DNA of 64,000 bases from Nereocystis luetkeana (taxonomy: Eukaryota > Sar > Phaeophyceae > Laminariales > Laminariaceae), in NCBI GenBank assembly GCA_031213475.1, contig JARUPZ010000010.1, forward strand, positions 9,470,417 to 9,534,416, in the 5' to 3' direction. The notes beneath the pieces were generated by a model. That model ran no database searches, was not told the origin of the DNA, and saw nothing but the letters and a program-made list of their open reading frames with translations. Position numbers and translations under genes: made by a program. Numbering within the stretch: the first letter of the stretch is position 1; each line of letters starts with the position of its first letter. Of the stretch, positions 32,128 through 44,044 are shown piece after piece.

Positions 32128-32629
32128 TCTGTCGAAACACCAGAGAGAAACACATGTCGGCGCAGGTGGCAAAAAACGAGCATCAACACGGTGAGAGTAT
32201 CATTCGAAGCCAGAATCTAGTACAGTAGACTCTCCGCAAAATAAAGCGAAAGAGTTGAGGGAGAGGGAAACGCCCCCAGAGCAATCCCACGATACATACG
32301 GGTCGTGGTTTGGGCTCAATAATACGTTTTCTGGCCTGATGTGCTGCTCAAGTGAAAAACAACCGGCTTACATCACATAAACGCTAGCAGTAAACCTGTT
32401 CCAGGACTATTGTAGCGAGCGGAAGGATTGGTCGCGTTGCGCAAAACAAACCTATTCGAAGTCAGGTTTCGGGTGAGGTATTGGGCTCCTCGCTTGAAGA
32501 GCTCGCAATAAGAAACTCACACCAACCCTATAAGCCATTGGGTCGGGATCAAGAATCGGAAGCTATCAGTCAAAAATGTGTTCATTACATTTTGGGCTCG
32601 CACTGCCAGCCCTCACCCTTTTCGGACCC
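32128..32629. other. Unassigned DNA with a MITE-2 stem relic
   Basis: GGGTGAGGTATTGGGCTCCT and GCTTGAAGAGCTCGC at 32471-32505 resemble the stem of MITE-2. The rest shows nothing recognisable. Confidence 0.4.
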
Positions 32630-34051
32630 ACTACCGGCGGCACTGGCGAGGGTCAGGAGGGAGCACGGGGAGCGCTGGACGTCGGCATGTATGAGGCCAC
32701 CAGTGAAGAGATACATACGGAGAGGTGAGAGGCCAACGCCACCCCCTGGATGGGCGGGAAAGCGCTACTTCGCGAGGGAGTAGTGCAGCCGTGGCTGCAG
32801 TTGTCGGAGACCGTCCGTAGATGCTGAATGAACCAGCGTAGGTCTTTGGGGGCCAATGGTCGTCAGCCAGGCCCGGTTCGCCGGGCTGTCGGTGGCGCGT
32901 AGTGCTTGATCGCGTGTTGGTTGAGGATCGTTCCCCCCTTTGTCGAACGCGTGACGGGGGCCAATCTACGAGAGCCCGTGCAGCGAAGCGTTTGCACCGC
33001 ATATTGCGGTAACCACCGAGCCACGATCGCTACAGTAGTGGACCCTAAAATACTGTACCAGTTGTAGGGAAGCACCGGCTTCGCGCGCGCGGTGTAACTG
33101 CCATGTAAACATCGATGTCGACAGTAGTTTCTAGAATGCAGTCGACGTCGACCGAGATGCCCTCCGCATCTCCCTCGAATCCGATCACGGCTTCCTTCTT
33201 TATCGATGCCAGGTGACCACTGAACATCACCTGCCACAGCGGGGTCGTACCGCGTGACGACCACGGAATATCTGGTTCAGCGGGGTCGTGCGATTCCCCC
33301 ACGATACCATGGTGCAGTTTAGTCGGCTATGAATGATGTTGTTCACGTCGACATCCAAGTGTGCGGAAGAAGGCATCATCGGCGCTCCTGGTACGTAGAG
33401 AGCGTGGGCGATGTCGGCTGCGCTCAGCTTGGCGAGGGCCGCTTGGACGGAGGCAACCGGTCGCGCGCTGGCAATGACACAGCTCAGGGCACCGGCCGCA
33501 CCCTAGCCGAATCTCCGCCCTTGCACCATGGCGAGGCCCTTCGCCTGTTAGGGATAAATAAGACCGCATGGACTCAGGTACGTGCCGATGGCCTTACCGG
33601 CGGGATCGCCTGCAATGCTGGGTATTGACGGACCGACGCCGGTGATGGGATACCTGGACGCCTGTCCGAGCATGCCATCGCGGACACGGGGCCGGCGACG
33701 TCGGGTCTTCCGACCGCCCGTCCGAGCATAGAGGCGCTCGATCTCCCGCGCACGGGAAAGCCGGTGGGGTCGTGGTCCGACGAAGGAAATCCCTACCATG
33801 GAACCGCCGAAATCCTGTTCGATGCTGCCGGCTCCGGCGCCGGCCGTGCTGGCCGCACCCCTCCTTGGGGAGGCTGTCGCAGACGAGGTCGCTGATCGTC
33901 TTTCTGCATAGCAAGCTGAAGCCGCGCAATCTCGTTTCCCGCAGCCTGCTTAAAGACGGTAAGATCGGCCCTCGATGCGGATCCCGCCTCGTCGATATCG
34001 CTTCTCGTCATTGTCGTTGTGCCCCCCCCCCCGCCCTCTTGCCGCCCACGT
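32630..34051 (-). pseudogene. GC-rich degenerate coding-like stretch, unrecognised
   Basis: Clearly more GC-rich than its surroundings. Minus frames follow one another (from about 34020: RADLTVFKQAAGNEIARLQL, a helical start, then 33548-33799, 33327-33569, 33045-33302, 32653-32856), each open for 70-110 codons with frame changes between them. The piece VMFSGHLASIKKEAVIGFEG near 33220 is protein-like. Order and composition could fit a decayed retroelement gag, but no zinc knuckle or protease was seen, so the identity is open. MITE-2 copy 34052-34307 abuts the 5' side. Confidence 0.3.
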
Positions 34052-34307
34052 GAGGTGCGTTCGACGACAAACACATTTCCGTTAAATTGTTTTCGGAATG
34101 ACGGGGTTCCTTGACCCAAAATTGTCGGAATACCAGTCTTTGTTCCAAAAAATGACATTTTCGAATTCTTGGGTTATTATGGGGTTATTCATCGGGATGT
34201 AATTTGATTTTTGCCGACGTCGGGTTTAGGGTGAGGTATGGAGCTCCTTCAGGTCAAGCGAGGAGCCTCAGAAAAACGTGGGGGGAACCTCTACCGCAGA
34301 AAGCCTC
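34052..34307. mobile_element. MITE-2, copy at 34 kb
   Basis: Termini GAGGTGCGTTCGACGAC and the complement of CCTCTACCGCAGAAAGCCTC are decayed forms of GAGGCGTTCTACGATAGAGG. The interior (GACGGGGTTCCTTGACCCAA, TGATTTTTGCCGACGTC, TGGAGCTCCTTCAGG...GAGGAGCCTCAG) matches the 62966 copy. 256 bp. Confidence 0.85.
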
Positions 34308-35911
34308 GTGAACACTCCGACAATAAACACGAAACTTCCCAGTCACCTTGGAACTGCCACAATAGTACGGTTTGCACTGATTATCTTACACATATTTTTC
34401 CAGGAGCCACGCCAGCTGTTGTTATATTCTTCGTTGAGTCTTCTAGAGAGTTGTTTCTAGTAGTGATAAACTTCAAACTGTTTTTTAACAGCAACTGCTG
34501 TTGTTACTAGTATATATATATATTCTAGGAGAAACGCCCCTACGGAAAACACTATTCCTCCCAAACCTAACCTATTAATCCTGTGGGAGATATGTTCCAA
34601 GAAAGCTTACATTCACGGCAATTTGTTTGGTGTCACTTTCAAATCACTCCGATGCATTAGACGCGAGTGCTTTTGAACGATTGCCGCCATTTATTGGTTC
34701 AATAAGCAGAGCTTACGAGTTTTCAAGCCACCGAAGTCGTTCTACATCAAACATCAGCGGCATGTGTCGCGCCTCACCGCATAAGACGCCGACATCATGC
34801 AGGCCCAAACCACAGTCCCAAGGACGGTCGTTCTGACGAGGTATTCCATTTCCTTCGCAGGCGGGCTGACGACGCTGCCCTTCCCCCCTCCCTGCGATTA
34901 CGACAATGTTGGTAGGCCTTTAGGCTGGGGGTCTTGCTACTACTGCGCTAGAGTATCAGCGCCCTTATAAGAAAATTGAACTCATATGTCATGCTAACAT
35001 TATCTGCTGAAGGAATGAGAAGAGAACATATTTGTTCAAAACTCTTAGGGATGCAAGCGCCTGCTGTAGGCTACAAACCTGTTGGATAAATTTAATTATT
35101 TTTTAGGCCAGTATCCGAGAAGGTCAATGTTGCTGTAGTACAGTTACCGGATACGGGTATAAGGATGATATGGTCCTCTTACATTGTTTGCGACTTCCCT
35201 GCAGACAGTAGACGTTTTATGGCGTGAATCATTCGAACCGAAAAGCACGGATTGGATGAGACAGGATTCCAAGATGACACCATACAGTTTGCACCGCGAA
35301 TAGTCGAAAACAGGATGCACGTATGTATTATTAGTAATTGCTTTGTCAAGCTTCGAGCTGCTAACCCTCTTGTGACTTGGTTATCGTACTGCGGCATGTA
35401 CCAGGTACATACATGTACTCTTACGGTGGTATGGGCCAACAACATTTTCCCTTTTCGCAGCAGCATTGTTTGTTTAGAAACCCCTTTGAATTGTATGGCG
35501 GGCGTGCTATTTGTGCAGCTGTGCTGTTGTCGGCCACCAAAGGTGGGTTGCCAAGTACGCACTACTACTGTAGACCTTCTTGCAGTCCTTTTAGCCGTGC
35601 GCGTGGTGTCCTCAGTAGATATCTCGCTGTGCATGTAGTTGCTCCGTATTTTTTCGCGGCGAACTGTGGACAACAGTTTCGGATAGAGAAATCGAGGTTT
35701 AACCAGAGAGAGGTTTCCAGACAAAACATACACACAGCACTGCTCCCGGAAGCGGTATTTCGAGTAAATTACGTTCGGGGTAGAAACGCTGAAGGTACTG
35801 GGGATACTGGCGGTCAGTGTGCCAGGGTTCGACACTCCTCACAATGCCGTGTGCGGTTATTATTTTATTGCGAACCACATGGACTGCGAAAGCGTCTGGA
35901 GTGTGTGTGCG
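34308..35911. other. Unassigned DNA with overlapping long open frames
   Basis: A 218-codon minus frame (35179-35835) and a 195-codon plus frame (35377-35964) overlap. Neither has a recognised domain, splice-like borders or an obviously better composition, so at least one is a shadow and both may be chance. An exact GTACCAGGTAC palindrome lies at 35398-35408 within a longer 15-bp palindrome. A (TA)n run of about 14 bp occurs at 34511-34524. Confidence 0.3.
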
Positions 35912-36090
35912 ATGTTCGACGGGGGTCGACGAGGGAAGAACGAGCTGTGACCTTGTCTCGATAAAAATGAAGGGGCGTACCGCAGAGGGGGGCGGGGGGG
36001 AAATAGTCTGCTGTGATCCGGCATCTGAGTTTCGACTAGGGGAGGGGGAGAAGGAGAACAAGAGGAGCGAAGGTGGTCAATGGGAAGGAG
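35912..36090 (+). mobile_element. SINE-A 3' fragment
   Basis: GTCGACGAGGGAAGAA, CGATAAAAATGAAGG and CATCTGAGTTTCGACT occur in the same order as in SINE-A at 5690-5800. The tRNA-like head is absent. Confidence 0.7.
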
Positions 36091-36503
36091 AATGAAAATA
36101 TAATCACTGCGAACATCGGAGTCCTCTCGGCAACTCGGGTTTGAGTACGCCGTTCGAAATCCGAATATGTGCGAGTATACGTATAAAATTCAATTGTTTC
36201 GGTTGGTGTTATTCCTTCACGGGTACCTGGTACTCTGACCGGTAATATAATATACCTTTATCATACACATTATATTACAAATGTTTATTATATTCCGGTT
36301 TCAGTGTCATATACCTTTTGAAGTGGGGGCTCTGCACTGCTCATGAAGGCCGAAGCCCCGCGGTAATGGGAGGCCGCCACAAAATGTACTAGCAATATGA
36401 ATCGATCGTCGATACTGCACTAATTTATATGACTAATACCAAGGTCTTTGGAGCGCGAACTATACTCTCGGCAGTCTTTGGTATACTCGTACTACGAAGT
36501 ATG

Positions 36504-36595
36504 TACTGGGGGCATCTGCGCGAGTTTGGTCAACGGTAGATGAAGTGTACTACTGAGAACATCTGCGCAAGTATTGCCAACGGCAGACGTGACCG
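36504..36595 (+). repeat. Short tandem duplication, unit about 46 bp
   Basis: TACTG...CATCTGCGC...GCCAACGG-type units lie side by side (36504-36549 and 36550-36595) with about 20% divergence. Confidence 0.6.
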
Positions 36596-37238
36596 CAAAG
36601 TTAAAGAAAGAGCGCCGGTGGAATGATGATGCCGGAGGTACATACTGGGGCCTGGTGGCCTCTCTTAGACCTACGCTCCGCGAGGACCGGCCTTTATGAA
36701 CCCATCATCCAAAACCGACTGATTGATGCTGTCTGCTGCACCAACGCTTTGTGCCGAGAATGGATGCTGGGTTGGCTAAACCATTGATTGGCGAGGGGCC
36801 ATGACGTTATGGCGCTTTGACACTACGACGCTGGGACTGTTACCTCTAATAGCTCACCGGGACTACTAGCCTGTCTTCGCTGTGTTTAGATATGTATACA
36901 GCGATCGTAGGCTGTACAGGACACACACTTGATAAAATTATGCACTACCCTATTATTAGTAGTAACCAAACGAGCAATAAGGATGGCAGACTGAGGTTGA
37001 CAAGAAGAAACAAATAAATTTCGGAGTCGTCAACAAGCTGAAGCCGCAGTGCATTATTCTAAAAACGCAACTGATCTCAACTAAATAAAGCTAACCTGGG
37101 GCTGCTTTTCTGTTTCTTAGTTATTTCCAGATAATATATATCAGGTATCTTTTACTGAACTGGGTGAAAAGCTTGGCAATTTCAGCCCTCGACTCGTCGT
37201 CCAATTGCATTCATATCTCCCATGCGTGCCGGTGAGGC
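36596..37238. other. Unassigned DNA
   Basis: No supported feature. Confidence 0.4.
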
Positions 37239-37358
37239 TTACACTTCGTTGGCCTCCTCCCAGTTCCTGTGATCGATTGAGCATTTTGAGAGTGGTGGCG
37301 AAGGATGAACATACACGAGTGCTCCACTCAGCTCCACCTTTTCCATGGAGGAACTAGT
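37239..37358 (-). CDS. Exon-like ORF, unrecognised
   Basis: After an acceptor-like ATATGTAGTATTTCAG on the minus strand, a 39-codon frame including an early ATG (MEKVELSGALVYVHPSPPLS) ends in TAA at 37239. It is protein-like but short and without known motif, possibly a last exon. Confidence 0.25.
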   Translation of the reverse strand, partial: TSSSMEKVELSGALVYVHPSPPLSKCSIDHRNWEEANEV

Positions 37359-37553
37359 CTGAAATACTACATATACATATTTATGTAAGCTGCGTCCGAC
37401 CTCGATATTTTTTTTAGAAATGATTGTTTCCCAAATAAACAGAAACACACCTACTCTTTGAATTGAGCACCTTCAGATCTTATCTTCCCAATACACTTAA
37501 TGCATTCCCTGCATGAAGTGTAAATGTAAAAACCGCAAAGTCTTCGCCTCAAC

Positions 37554-37674
37554 CATTTTGGTACCGCCGTCCCGTATGGGGAACAAACTCCTTGAAATTT
37601 GAGTGGTCTGCCCCCAAAACGGTAGTATTTCTGTAGTAGTAGTAGTAGTACGTACTACTGCAGCTCTGAAAGGG
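37554..37674. mobile_element. MITE-3 (TTAA type), copy 3, decayed and expanded
   Basis: The arms CATTTTGGTACCGCCGTCCC and the complement of TGCAGCTCTGAAAGGG match the complete copy. The right half contains a (GTA)n expansion (37634-37653). The flanking TTAA has decayed on both sides. Confidence 0.7.
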
Positions 37675-37976
37675 TAAAATTTCCTCATGTATTTGGGTCC
37701 AGAGGAGGTGTGTATACGTGCACCTGACCTGGTGCCAGGAGTTCCAGTAGGCGAAGGGAATAAACCCCGGTGGACTGCCGCATGCATACGTAATTCGTAA
37801 CCCGCAAGATAACCAGCCCTCTCAGACGAATTTCAAAGAAAAGGTTTTTCGCCTGACAGCTGGGGAGAGTGTGCGACGACAGACAGTGGAAGGTGTTTTG
37901 GTGCCCCTTCCACCCTGTGGCCCTACCGTGTTTCGAAGGATGCCATCTATCTCTGACAGTCGTCTCGGGGGGTGAT

Positions 37977-38246
37977 TTATCTTGTGTGACACAAGTTACG
38001 TATACACGAAGTCAGTACAAGCAGCTCGTGTAGGATCGTTTTACTCGTGAATTTGAGTAAACCATTTTGAAAGCTTCGTTTTTTCTCCGGATGGATGCTG
38101 TGCTCAGGTTTATGTGTATTCTGTGTATACGTGAAGCGTGAGGGATCAATATCGATATTTGGAAGTTTATGGGGCATTTTCAAGTCGTTGATATCCTGCG
38201 CGTATTTCAACTCGAGGCCTCCTGGAGTAAATAAAGTAGATGTCAT
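37977..38246 (-). CDS. Small ATG-initiated ORF, unrecognised
   Basis: 89 codons from an ATG at 38246, hydrophilic and protein-like throughout (MTSTLFTPGGLELKYAQDIN, later RFTYTQNTHKPEH), ending near a CACACAAG stop context. No signal peptide, membrane segment or domain is recognised. It is one of the few ORFs here with a real ATG and an even composition. Confidence 0.35.
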   Translation of the reverse strand: MTSTLFTPGGLELKYAQDINDLKMPHKLPNIDIDPSRFTYTQNTHKPEHSIHPEKKRSFQNGLLKFTSKTILHELLVLTSCIRNLCHTR

Positions 38247-39044
38247 GCAACAGCATCATCAGTCGTACTTGCTCCCGGATAAACTGCATGCATGCGTTGT
38301 ATGATTTCGTAGTGTAAATAGTAGTGGTGTGTACGAACAGCACCCTACTACTGTAAAATAGTAATCGGGCCGTCCGCGCATTATTACAACTACTTGTACT
38401 GTAGCACACGATACGGGTGATCGGACGGCGCCAGGATGATATCAAGGTCTATCTGCACACTGTACAGTCGGTTTGCCTGCATGCAGGCAAAGTGAATAAA
38501 AACCCTACTGTGATATGTGTTTAGTTAGTGTACATAAAATGAAACATATACCACCTATAGAAGGCCGGTTCGGCGTGAGTTTTGTTACCGGCGAGTTTTT
38601 TTTTTTTCCGAGGCGAAAACTGACGATATAATAAGTGGAAAACTTTGGACGCCTCAGAAGGGGAGGTAGTGGCGTGATCGACCAGGTGCCGGCAAGCGCG
38701 TCGCCGGGGGGACGGACGGGTCGTCCCTAGCAAGGAAAGGCGTCTGCGAAGACCGCCGTTTCCAAGGCATCTCCATGAATACCCAGGTCGTGATCTCAGG
38801 CCAAATGCAACGGGACAAACTGGCGCTGAGATATCGTCAAGCTGCTGTGGGGAAGAGGGAAGAAACTAGCGCACTACTGCCAATGAAATAGGGGGTTGAA
38901 CAATGATGAGGAGCAGGTATAATAGGGTTAACGATGATTTGCCAAGGGAGGAAGATGGAAGTGGGAGCCTTCAAGAATAATAGCAAGTAGGGTATAAAGT
39001 ATCAGTAGTTCAGAATGCTATTAATAAAAGAGAAACTACTAATA
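38247..39044. other. Unassigned DNA
   Basis: A minus frame at 38521-38733 contains a Lys run from an 11-base T-homopolymer on the plus strand. Nothing was recognised. Confidence 0.35.
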
Positions 39045-39149
39045 ATATGGGGGGACCAGAGTAAATAGGACCAAATATTGTCATCAGAAATAGGCAAATG
39101 TATAGGTTATTGTTTTACCGTAGGTTCTATTTACTAGGGCCGCCCGTAT
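39045..39149. mobile_element. MITE-1 copy 5
   Basis: Termini decayed to ATATGGGGGGACCAGAG and CTAGGGCCGCCCGTAT. The core ACCAAATATTGTCATCAGAAA ... TTTTACCGTAGGTT matches the family. Confidence 0.8.
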
Positions 39150-39261
39150 TACTGCGGTCATAGAGCGTCTTCGGTCCAAGTCGGAATGGAACATGTACGA
39201 TACATTTTCGGACGGCAACGGACCTAAATATATGGCATGCGCGTCCTGCAGCGTGATGTGT

Positions 39262-39428
39262 GCATGCGCGATTCGTCGGGAGTCGGCGAGGGAGGGCATA
39301 CGAATCCTTCTCGAGGTAGGAACGAAGCCGCGCCTTCTCTGCGACCGTAGGTGGGTATTGTGACTACAAGAAGGAGGCGGCTAGGGCCGTAGGGCAAACA
39401 TAATAGATGGGATAGGCGAACAAAAAAG
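39262..39428 (+). mobile_element. SINE-A fragment, strongly decayed
   Basis: GCGATTCGTCGGGAGTCGG...GAGGG and ATAGATGGGATAGGCGAACA correspond to SINE-A words GCGAGTCGACGAGGG and AATGGGATGAGCAAA in the right order and spacing. Confidence 0.5.
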
Positions 39429-39803
39429 TGTATTTCGTAGGGAGGGACGCAGGCGAGTATCACAGCATCCAAAATACCTGTCCGTGTTGAACAGCACCAA
39501 CGTGTTAAAGTGGTTCAACACCTTCCGTCATGAAATCGTTGGAAAAATGGAGAACCCAGCGGAATGGAGCAAGTGCTTACCTCTTGCCTAGACAAGTTTC
39601 AGTCGTTCCGTCGCCAAACACGTAGTAGGCGCGCTGCGCCTGTGCTGCACCCTCCTGTGTTTTGCCTTCGCGCTGCCAATAGAAATAGCGCTGGCGGTAC
39701 AGCGGTGGACTGTGCAACAACAAACAGTAGACCATCGCCTCGATTGTCTATCCGATCGATATTTCGCCCGAGTGGGTGGTCTTGTTGCAATCTAAAAGTA
39801 CAA
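39429..39803. other. Unassigned DNA
   Basis: A 109-codon plus frame (39564-39893) runs into the next MITE and is probably chance. Confidence 0.35.
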
Positions 39804-39908
39804 TCACGGGGGGGCATAGTAAATAGGACCTATGGTACACACCAAAACCTAACCATCTACCCATTTTTACTGATAATGTTTGGTCCTATTTAATATGGTC
39901 CCCCGTAA
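39804..39908. mobile_element. MITE-1 copy 6
   Basis: TCACGGGGGGGCATAG on the left, ATATGGTCCCCCGTAA on the right followed by TA. Internal orientation as in copy 4. Confidence 0.85.
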
Positions 39909-40544
39909 TACGGTACTTCGCATTTATTTCCTGGAAGCGCGCATTATTTGGTCACGGCGTTGCTTTGAAAAGTGTTCTGTTGTTATTTACCGTTGTTCTC
40001 ACAGCAGTAACTCATCGCCACAATGCAGTCCGTCACCACACGACAGGCTTGAAAAGGCGTGGTCCGCACTTACTTGCTCCGGGATCGTGGTCCGCGTTCA
40101 GAATTTTGTGTCCATCGGTGTGAAAGCGGCGCATCTACGTTTCATGCCCGATCTGAGGGCAGGGTTAGGGCAGTTAGGCCAGTTGAATAGGGTTAGGTTG
40201 GGTCTGTGCTCGTACGTAAACCCTACATGAAAGTTCTTCCTCGGCAAAAAAACGGATGCGTGAGCTTTCCTACGAACAGGGGTTATTTTGATATTGCCAT
40301 TCATTGTTGTTGCTAGGATCTGACAATAATTATTTTATTGAAAGAACCAAGGCAAGAGAATGAGACGTTCTACGATGATAGAGGTATCGCACTTGAGAAA
40401 TAACATTGGTAAGGCGAGTATGGAGCTTGTGCCCTGCATGGTTAGGCATAATGCCTGCGCACACGTACGTGCGAGATACGTGTAGCATCTATCGTATTCA
40501 TGTGTATGTCCCCGTGGAATTTCACATTATTAGACCTTAGCGAG
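39909..40544. other. Unassigned DNA
   Basis: Contains a short run of GGGTTAGG/AGTTAGGCC-like words (40159-40202). No feature could be supported. Confidence 0.35.
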
Positions 40545-40608
40545 ACACTGGAGCCTCCTCAGAAAATACACTCGTAGGGTGAACCTGTATCATCGTAGAA
40601 CGCCGTCG
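40545..40608. mobile_element. MITE-2 relic (one end)
   Basis: GGAGCCTCCTCAGAAAAT, GGGTGAACCTG and ATCGTAGAACGCC reproduce the last 60 bp of MITE-2 at 62966-63214. The rest is missing or unrecognisable. Confidence 0.65.
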
Positions 40609-41339
40609 TAGCTCATTCATGCCGTTATATTCCAACGATGCCCCGGTTCAAAGACGCTCCTTGTACGTAAATTTACCTTGTACTGTTTTTGGTTTTCAAG
40701 ATAGATGGAAAACAACCCACAGATAGATGGTTGATTACCTCCTCCCCTCCTGGATGATGACGCTGTTCGCCCCCCACTTACTTGGTTGTTGAAAACTGAA
40801 CACAACTTTCGTGCGCAGAAGAAGGTGTTCGGACCGGCCCATCCGTCTTTCGTCAAGCGTCCTGCTGACTCTCGGTACCAATGACGTCTGGGGGGGGATC
40901 ACCGACCCATGCTATCTGCATGTTTTTTTTGTGTTTCACGTGAGATTATAACTAACTGTAGTGACCTGTACCGACCGATGGCCTGGATCGTTTGATGATG
41001 TAACTCTTGATGTCTGATTTTTGAGAGGCCTCCTCCTCCGGCGGCAGGGGCTTTCGTCCGGTTTTTTTCCCCGCGATGAATGAGTGGACGAGCGTATCGC
41101 ATGCTCTGCGCGGGGTTATTACCTTCGAATGACCTGGGAATCCAAGCCTACGAATACTCATTCTACTGCAGGGTGGGTGTAGTGTGATGGTGTCAATCAA
41201 ACGTGTTGTGACCCCATCTGCTCACGAGGTTTTTGGGAACGAAAATAACGAGGGATCGTGAGCGACCGCTACACAATACAAATTGTTTTCTCTTTTTATG
41301 GCACCCACGGTTCTATATATATATATTATGAGTTGTGCC
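40609..41339. other. Unassigned DNA
   Basis: Minus frames 40617-40856 and 40952-41200 without recognised motifs. Short G- and T-runs at 40889-40898 and 40924-40930. Confidence 0.35.
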
Positions 41340-41545
41340 AAATCATATCCTCTGTTTTGTCATCACCAATTTTACGCTTATTATGATAGCATAAATTGGG
41401 TTCAGCGGCAATTTATTTCCTTTCTTTTCATCACAAATTTACCCTTGTGATAACATAAATCGGATTCAGACATTTTGGGCCAATAAAATTTCCATTCTTG
41501 TCATTACCGATTTTACCTACGTAAATCGGATTCAGATATACGTAC
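41340..41545 (+). repeat. AT-rich tandem repeat, about three units of 65-70 bp
   Basis: TCATCACCAATTTTAC, TCATCACAAATTTACC and TCATTACCGATTTTACC each precede an ATAAATTGGGTTCAG- or AAATCGGATTCAG-type word, giving three diverged units. Confidence 0.7.
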
Positions 41546-41788
41546 ATTTTACTCACCTACCCGTTTGTTTTCCTCCTAACAAAGAAGAAATCAGAAGTAG
41601 ACACGAACGTACTCACATCACCCCTTTTTTTCTCGTGCCCAAACACAGACAAGAGTTCAACATGACACGATTCGACCAAACAGTTTACTTATCCCCGTAT
41701 CCGAACCCAAATCAGACGTAGACATGAAACACGATAACAGGTATGTATATACAGTAGTTTCTCCCATGATACCGTAATAATACTGGTA

Positions 41789-41892
41789 TTACGGGGGACC
41801 ATAGTTAACAGGACCTATGGTACACATAAAACCCATATGTTTAACCGTTTTTACTAACAATATTTGGTCCTATTAACTATGCCCCCCCGTAA
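41789..41892. mobile_element. MITE-1 copy 7
   Basis: 104 bp, near-perfect terminal repeats TTACGGGGGACCATAG and CTATGCCCCCCCGTAA, TA on both sides (41787-41788, 41893-41894). Confidence 0.9.
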
Positions 41893-41969
41893 TAGTAGCG
41901 GCCTAAAGCGTTTGTTTGCCAAAAACCTTAGCATGAAGGCGAACCACCTCACGAACACAAACATATATA

Positions 41970-42214
41970 GAGGCGTTCTACGATAGAGGTCCACCCTAAT
42001 TTTTCCGAAGCTCCTCACTTGAGGAGCTACACACCTCACCCGAAAACTGGTTTCAGCAAAAATCAAATTGCATCCTGATGAACAATCCCATGGCCCAAGT
42101 ATGCAATGGCGTCATTTCTCGAAACAAGATTGGCATTTCGACTGATTTCGGTTGAGAAGCTCCGTCTTTCAGAAACAAAATCGCGGAAATGTGCTACCTC
42201 TATCGTAGAACGCG
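41970..42214. mobile_element. MITE-2, complete copy
   Basis: 245 bp with perfect 18-bp core termini: GAGGCGTTCTACGATAGAGG on the left and its complement ending CGTAGAACGCG on the right. The subterminal stem CTCCTCACTTGAGGAGC is characteristic. Target duplication is not clear here. It has no coding capacity. Confidence 0.9.
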
Positions 42215-43022
42215 ACATACAGCATGGTCACCCCGACCTGCTCAATCAACATTAATTATGGTCTGGTCTCGTGGTAAGATACCCGTTCGACTTCACCGAT
42301 TTCTATTGGCCGAGTGGAGATCTGGACGGAGATTATTCCTAAAATCCCCGACAATAGGTGGGCATGCCATCTATCTGCTAAAACTAAGGGGAGGGGTGGA
42401 TGATGCATGACAAAAAGTCAAGACCTATCGTACTCGTGAAAGAAACACCTTGCAATTCGCCGAGCATACGACCAAAGAGAAGGAGCACCATCCGGTGCGT
42501 AGATATCTTCACATCATATTGACATCTTCAAGGATAGAAGCCGGCACACTATGTGGGGAATTCTTAGCCAAGCTTTCGACTGCGAAGGACTACTCGGGAG
42601 CGCTATTGGAGTAGCTACAACAGCAGTAAATTAATGGGGAAACACACGCACGGTGGAGAAAACGACGTACCTGGTACGGGGCACGCCGACTAGCGAATAA
42701 GACTTTGTGTTTTGCGAGCCGCCCTTGAAACTTGCAGGCTGAAAAGGGCCTCACTCGCATAGCAGCGGGGCAAAAGAGATAGAAGATACGATCGTGGGAC
42801 GCCAGGATGGTTACCATGCAGATCGCCTGACACAAACGCGGGGTACTTGCGTAAAAAAAGGTGTTGACGTCGGCTCCAGGCTACGAGCCCCGTGTTGGAG
42901 GCACTATATGTAGGTAGTGTGGTGCGGCGGGAAAAATAACCGAAAGGCACCAGACCCTCGACGGGTACTACGATTGGGAATTGATTCCCACTGCCTTGAA
43001 AAATTCCCACTCACTACGAATA
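42215..43022. other. Unassigned DNA
   Basis: Overlapping minus frames 42590-42835 and 42690-43010. An exact GTACCTGGTAC palindrome is at 42667-42677. Nothing was recognised. Confidence 0.35.
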
Positions 43023-43620
43023 TGGACGCAATCCGGCTGGAGATTTTTTCGGAAGCTAAAGACGGCCAGGCAGGGTGGGTGGAAAAGGAATGATTGGCAG
43101 GGAAAAGTATTACTCTTAGTAGAGCTGATACCAACAGTTAGTTCCTAGCGACATGGCGGAGATTGAGTTCAAGGGGAAGCGCGGCGAAGTAGGACTGTAC
43201 TGGTGGAAGGCAGATATATGCTGTGGTGGTTCAAAGGGGTCAGAGGTCACGAATTTATCGATCCTAAGGCGAAAGTAGAGTTCCCACGGACGGTAGGTGG
43301 GCGGTACAGCGGGAAGGATTCACACCATCGACGTTTCGAATGCATGTACCACCTGAAATTTGAGCCATGGGTAGGCGTAGAACTTCCAAACCTCGTCGAA
43401 AAGGGTTGCTTGAACAAATCTTCGGACATCGCGGATGTCGAAAAGCAGCGAACCCCCCGCCTGATCCTAGCGTTGGGGATGGAACTCACCAAATCCAGGT
43501 TGTGAAGGGATGCGAGAAAAATATATTTTGCAGGCATACATCTATCAACACGGACGGGGTGGGGAAGGTGAAACGAGCAGGATTGGAAGGAGCGTACCAG
43601 GAAAAGTTAGAGCGTAAGTA
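43023..43620 (+). pseudogene. Frameshifted plus-strand gene remnant, unrecognised
   Basis: Short ATG frame 43023-43094 (MDAIRLEIFSEAKDGQAGWV), then ATG 43153 (EIEFKGKRGEVGLYWWKAD), continued after a frame change near 43215-43235 by a 100-codon frame to 43505 (FIDPKAKVEFPRTVGGRY, then HLKFEPWVGVELPNLVEKG) and by another to about 43620. The change of frame with no intron-like border suggests an indel. Basic and aromatic; no family recognised. Confidence 0.35.
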
Positions 43621-44044
43621 AGTGTGGTTTTCACCATGTTTATCTAGGCCCGGAGTCGTGGACATATTTTGGTTTGTGCTGGAAATAAATGAGAACACTA
43701 GGCGTGGACCGTGCTTCGTTTCGTTTGGTGCTCGCTGCTCTGGTTCGGTTGGTATTTGATTGCACTCGACGCGCCAACATTGGCCGGTATCGACGCTTTC
43801 TATTTGACGAACTTCCGCCATCACGTACAAACTCCATCCCTGCAACAGGCCGTCGCAGCTCGGGCGGCTGTACACCTGGCGCTCTGAGTGTTCCATAGAG
43901 CGGCATACGTCAGGTCTGTGAAGAAATGGGTACTCGCCCGCTCAACACGCCTAGTGTACGCAGGTAGTTCGTGGCTCAAAGAGGTGTCGTTTCAAGATCC
44001 CGGGAGACAAGCTAGAGAGACAAGAAACACTCGTCACCGCGGCA
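43621..44044. other. Unassigned DNA
   Basis: Open frames on both strands at 43640-43906 without motifs. Confidence 0.35.

Noticed and set aside
33793..34158. Minus ORF beginning with a GTPSFR-type peptide as a gene start
   Set aside because: The first 35 codons are MITE-2 sequence. The same peptide appears in the MITE inserted in the LINE near 63030.
35179..35835. 218-codon minus-strand ORF as a gene
   Set aside because: A 195-codon frame on the other strand overlaps it, neither has splice-like borders or motifs, and composition does not favour either one.
40159..40202. Telomere-like repeat (GGGTTAGG words)
   Set aside because: Only two or three imperfect words occur in 45 bp, and nothing around them resembles a chromosome end.
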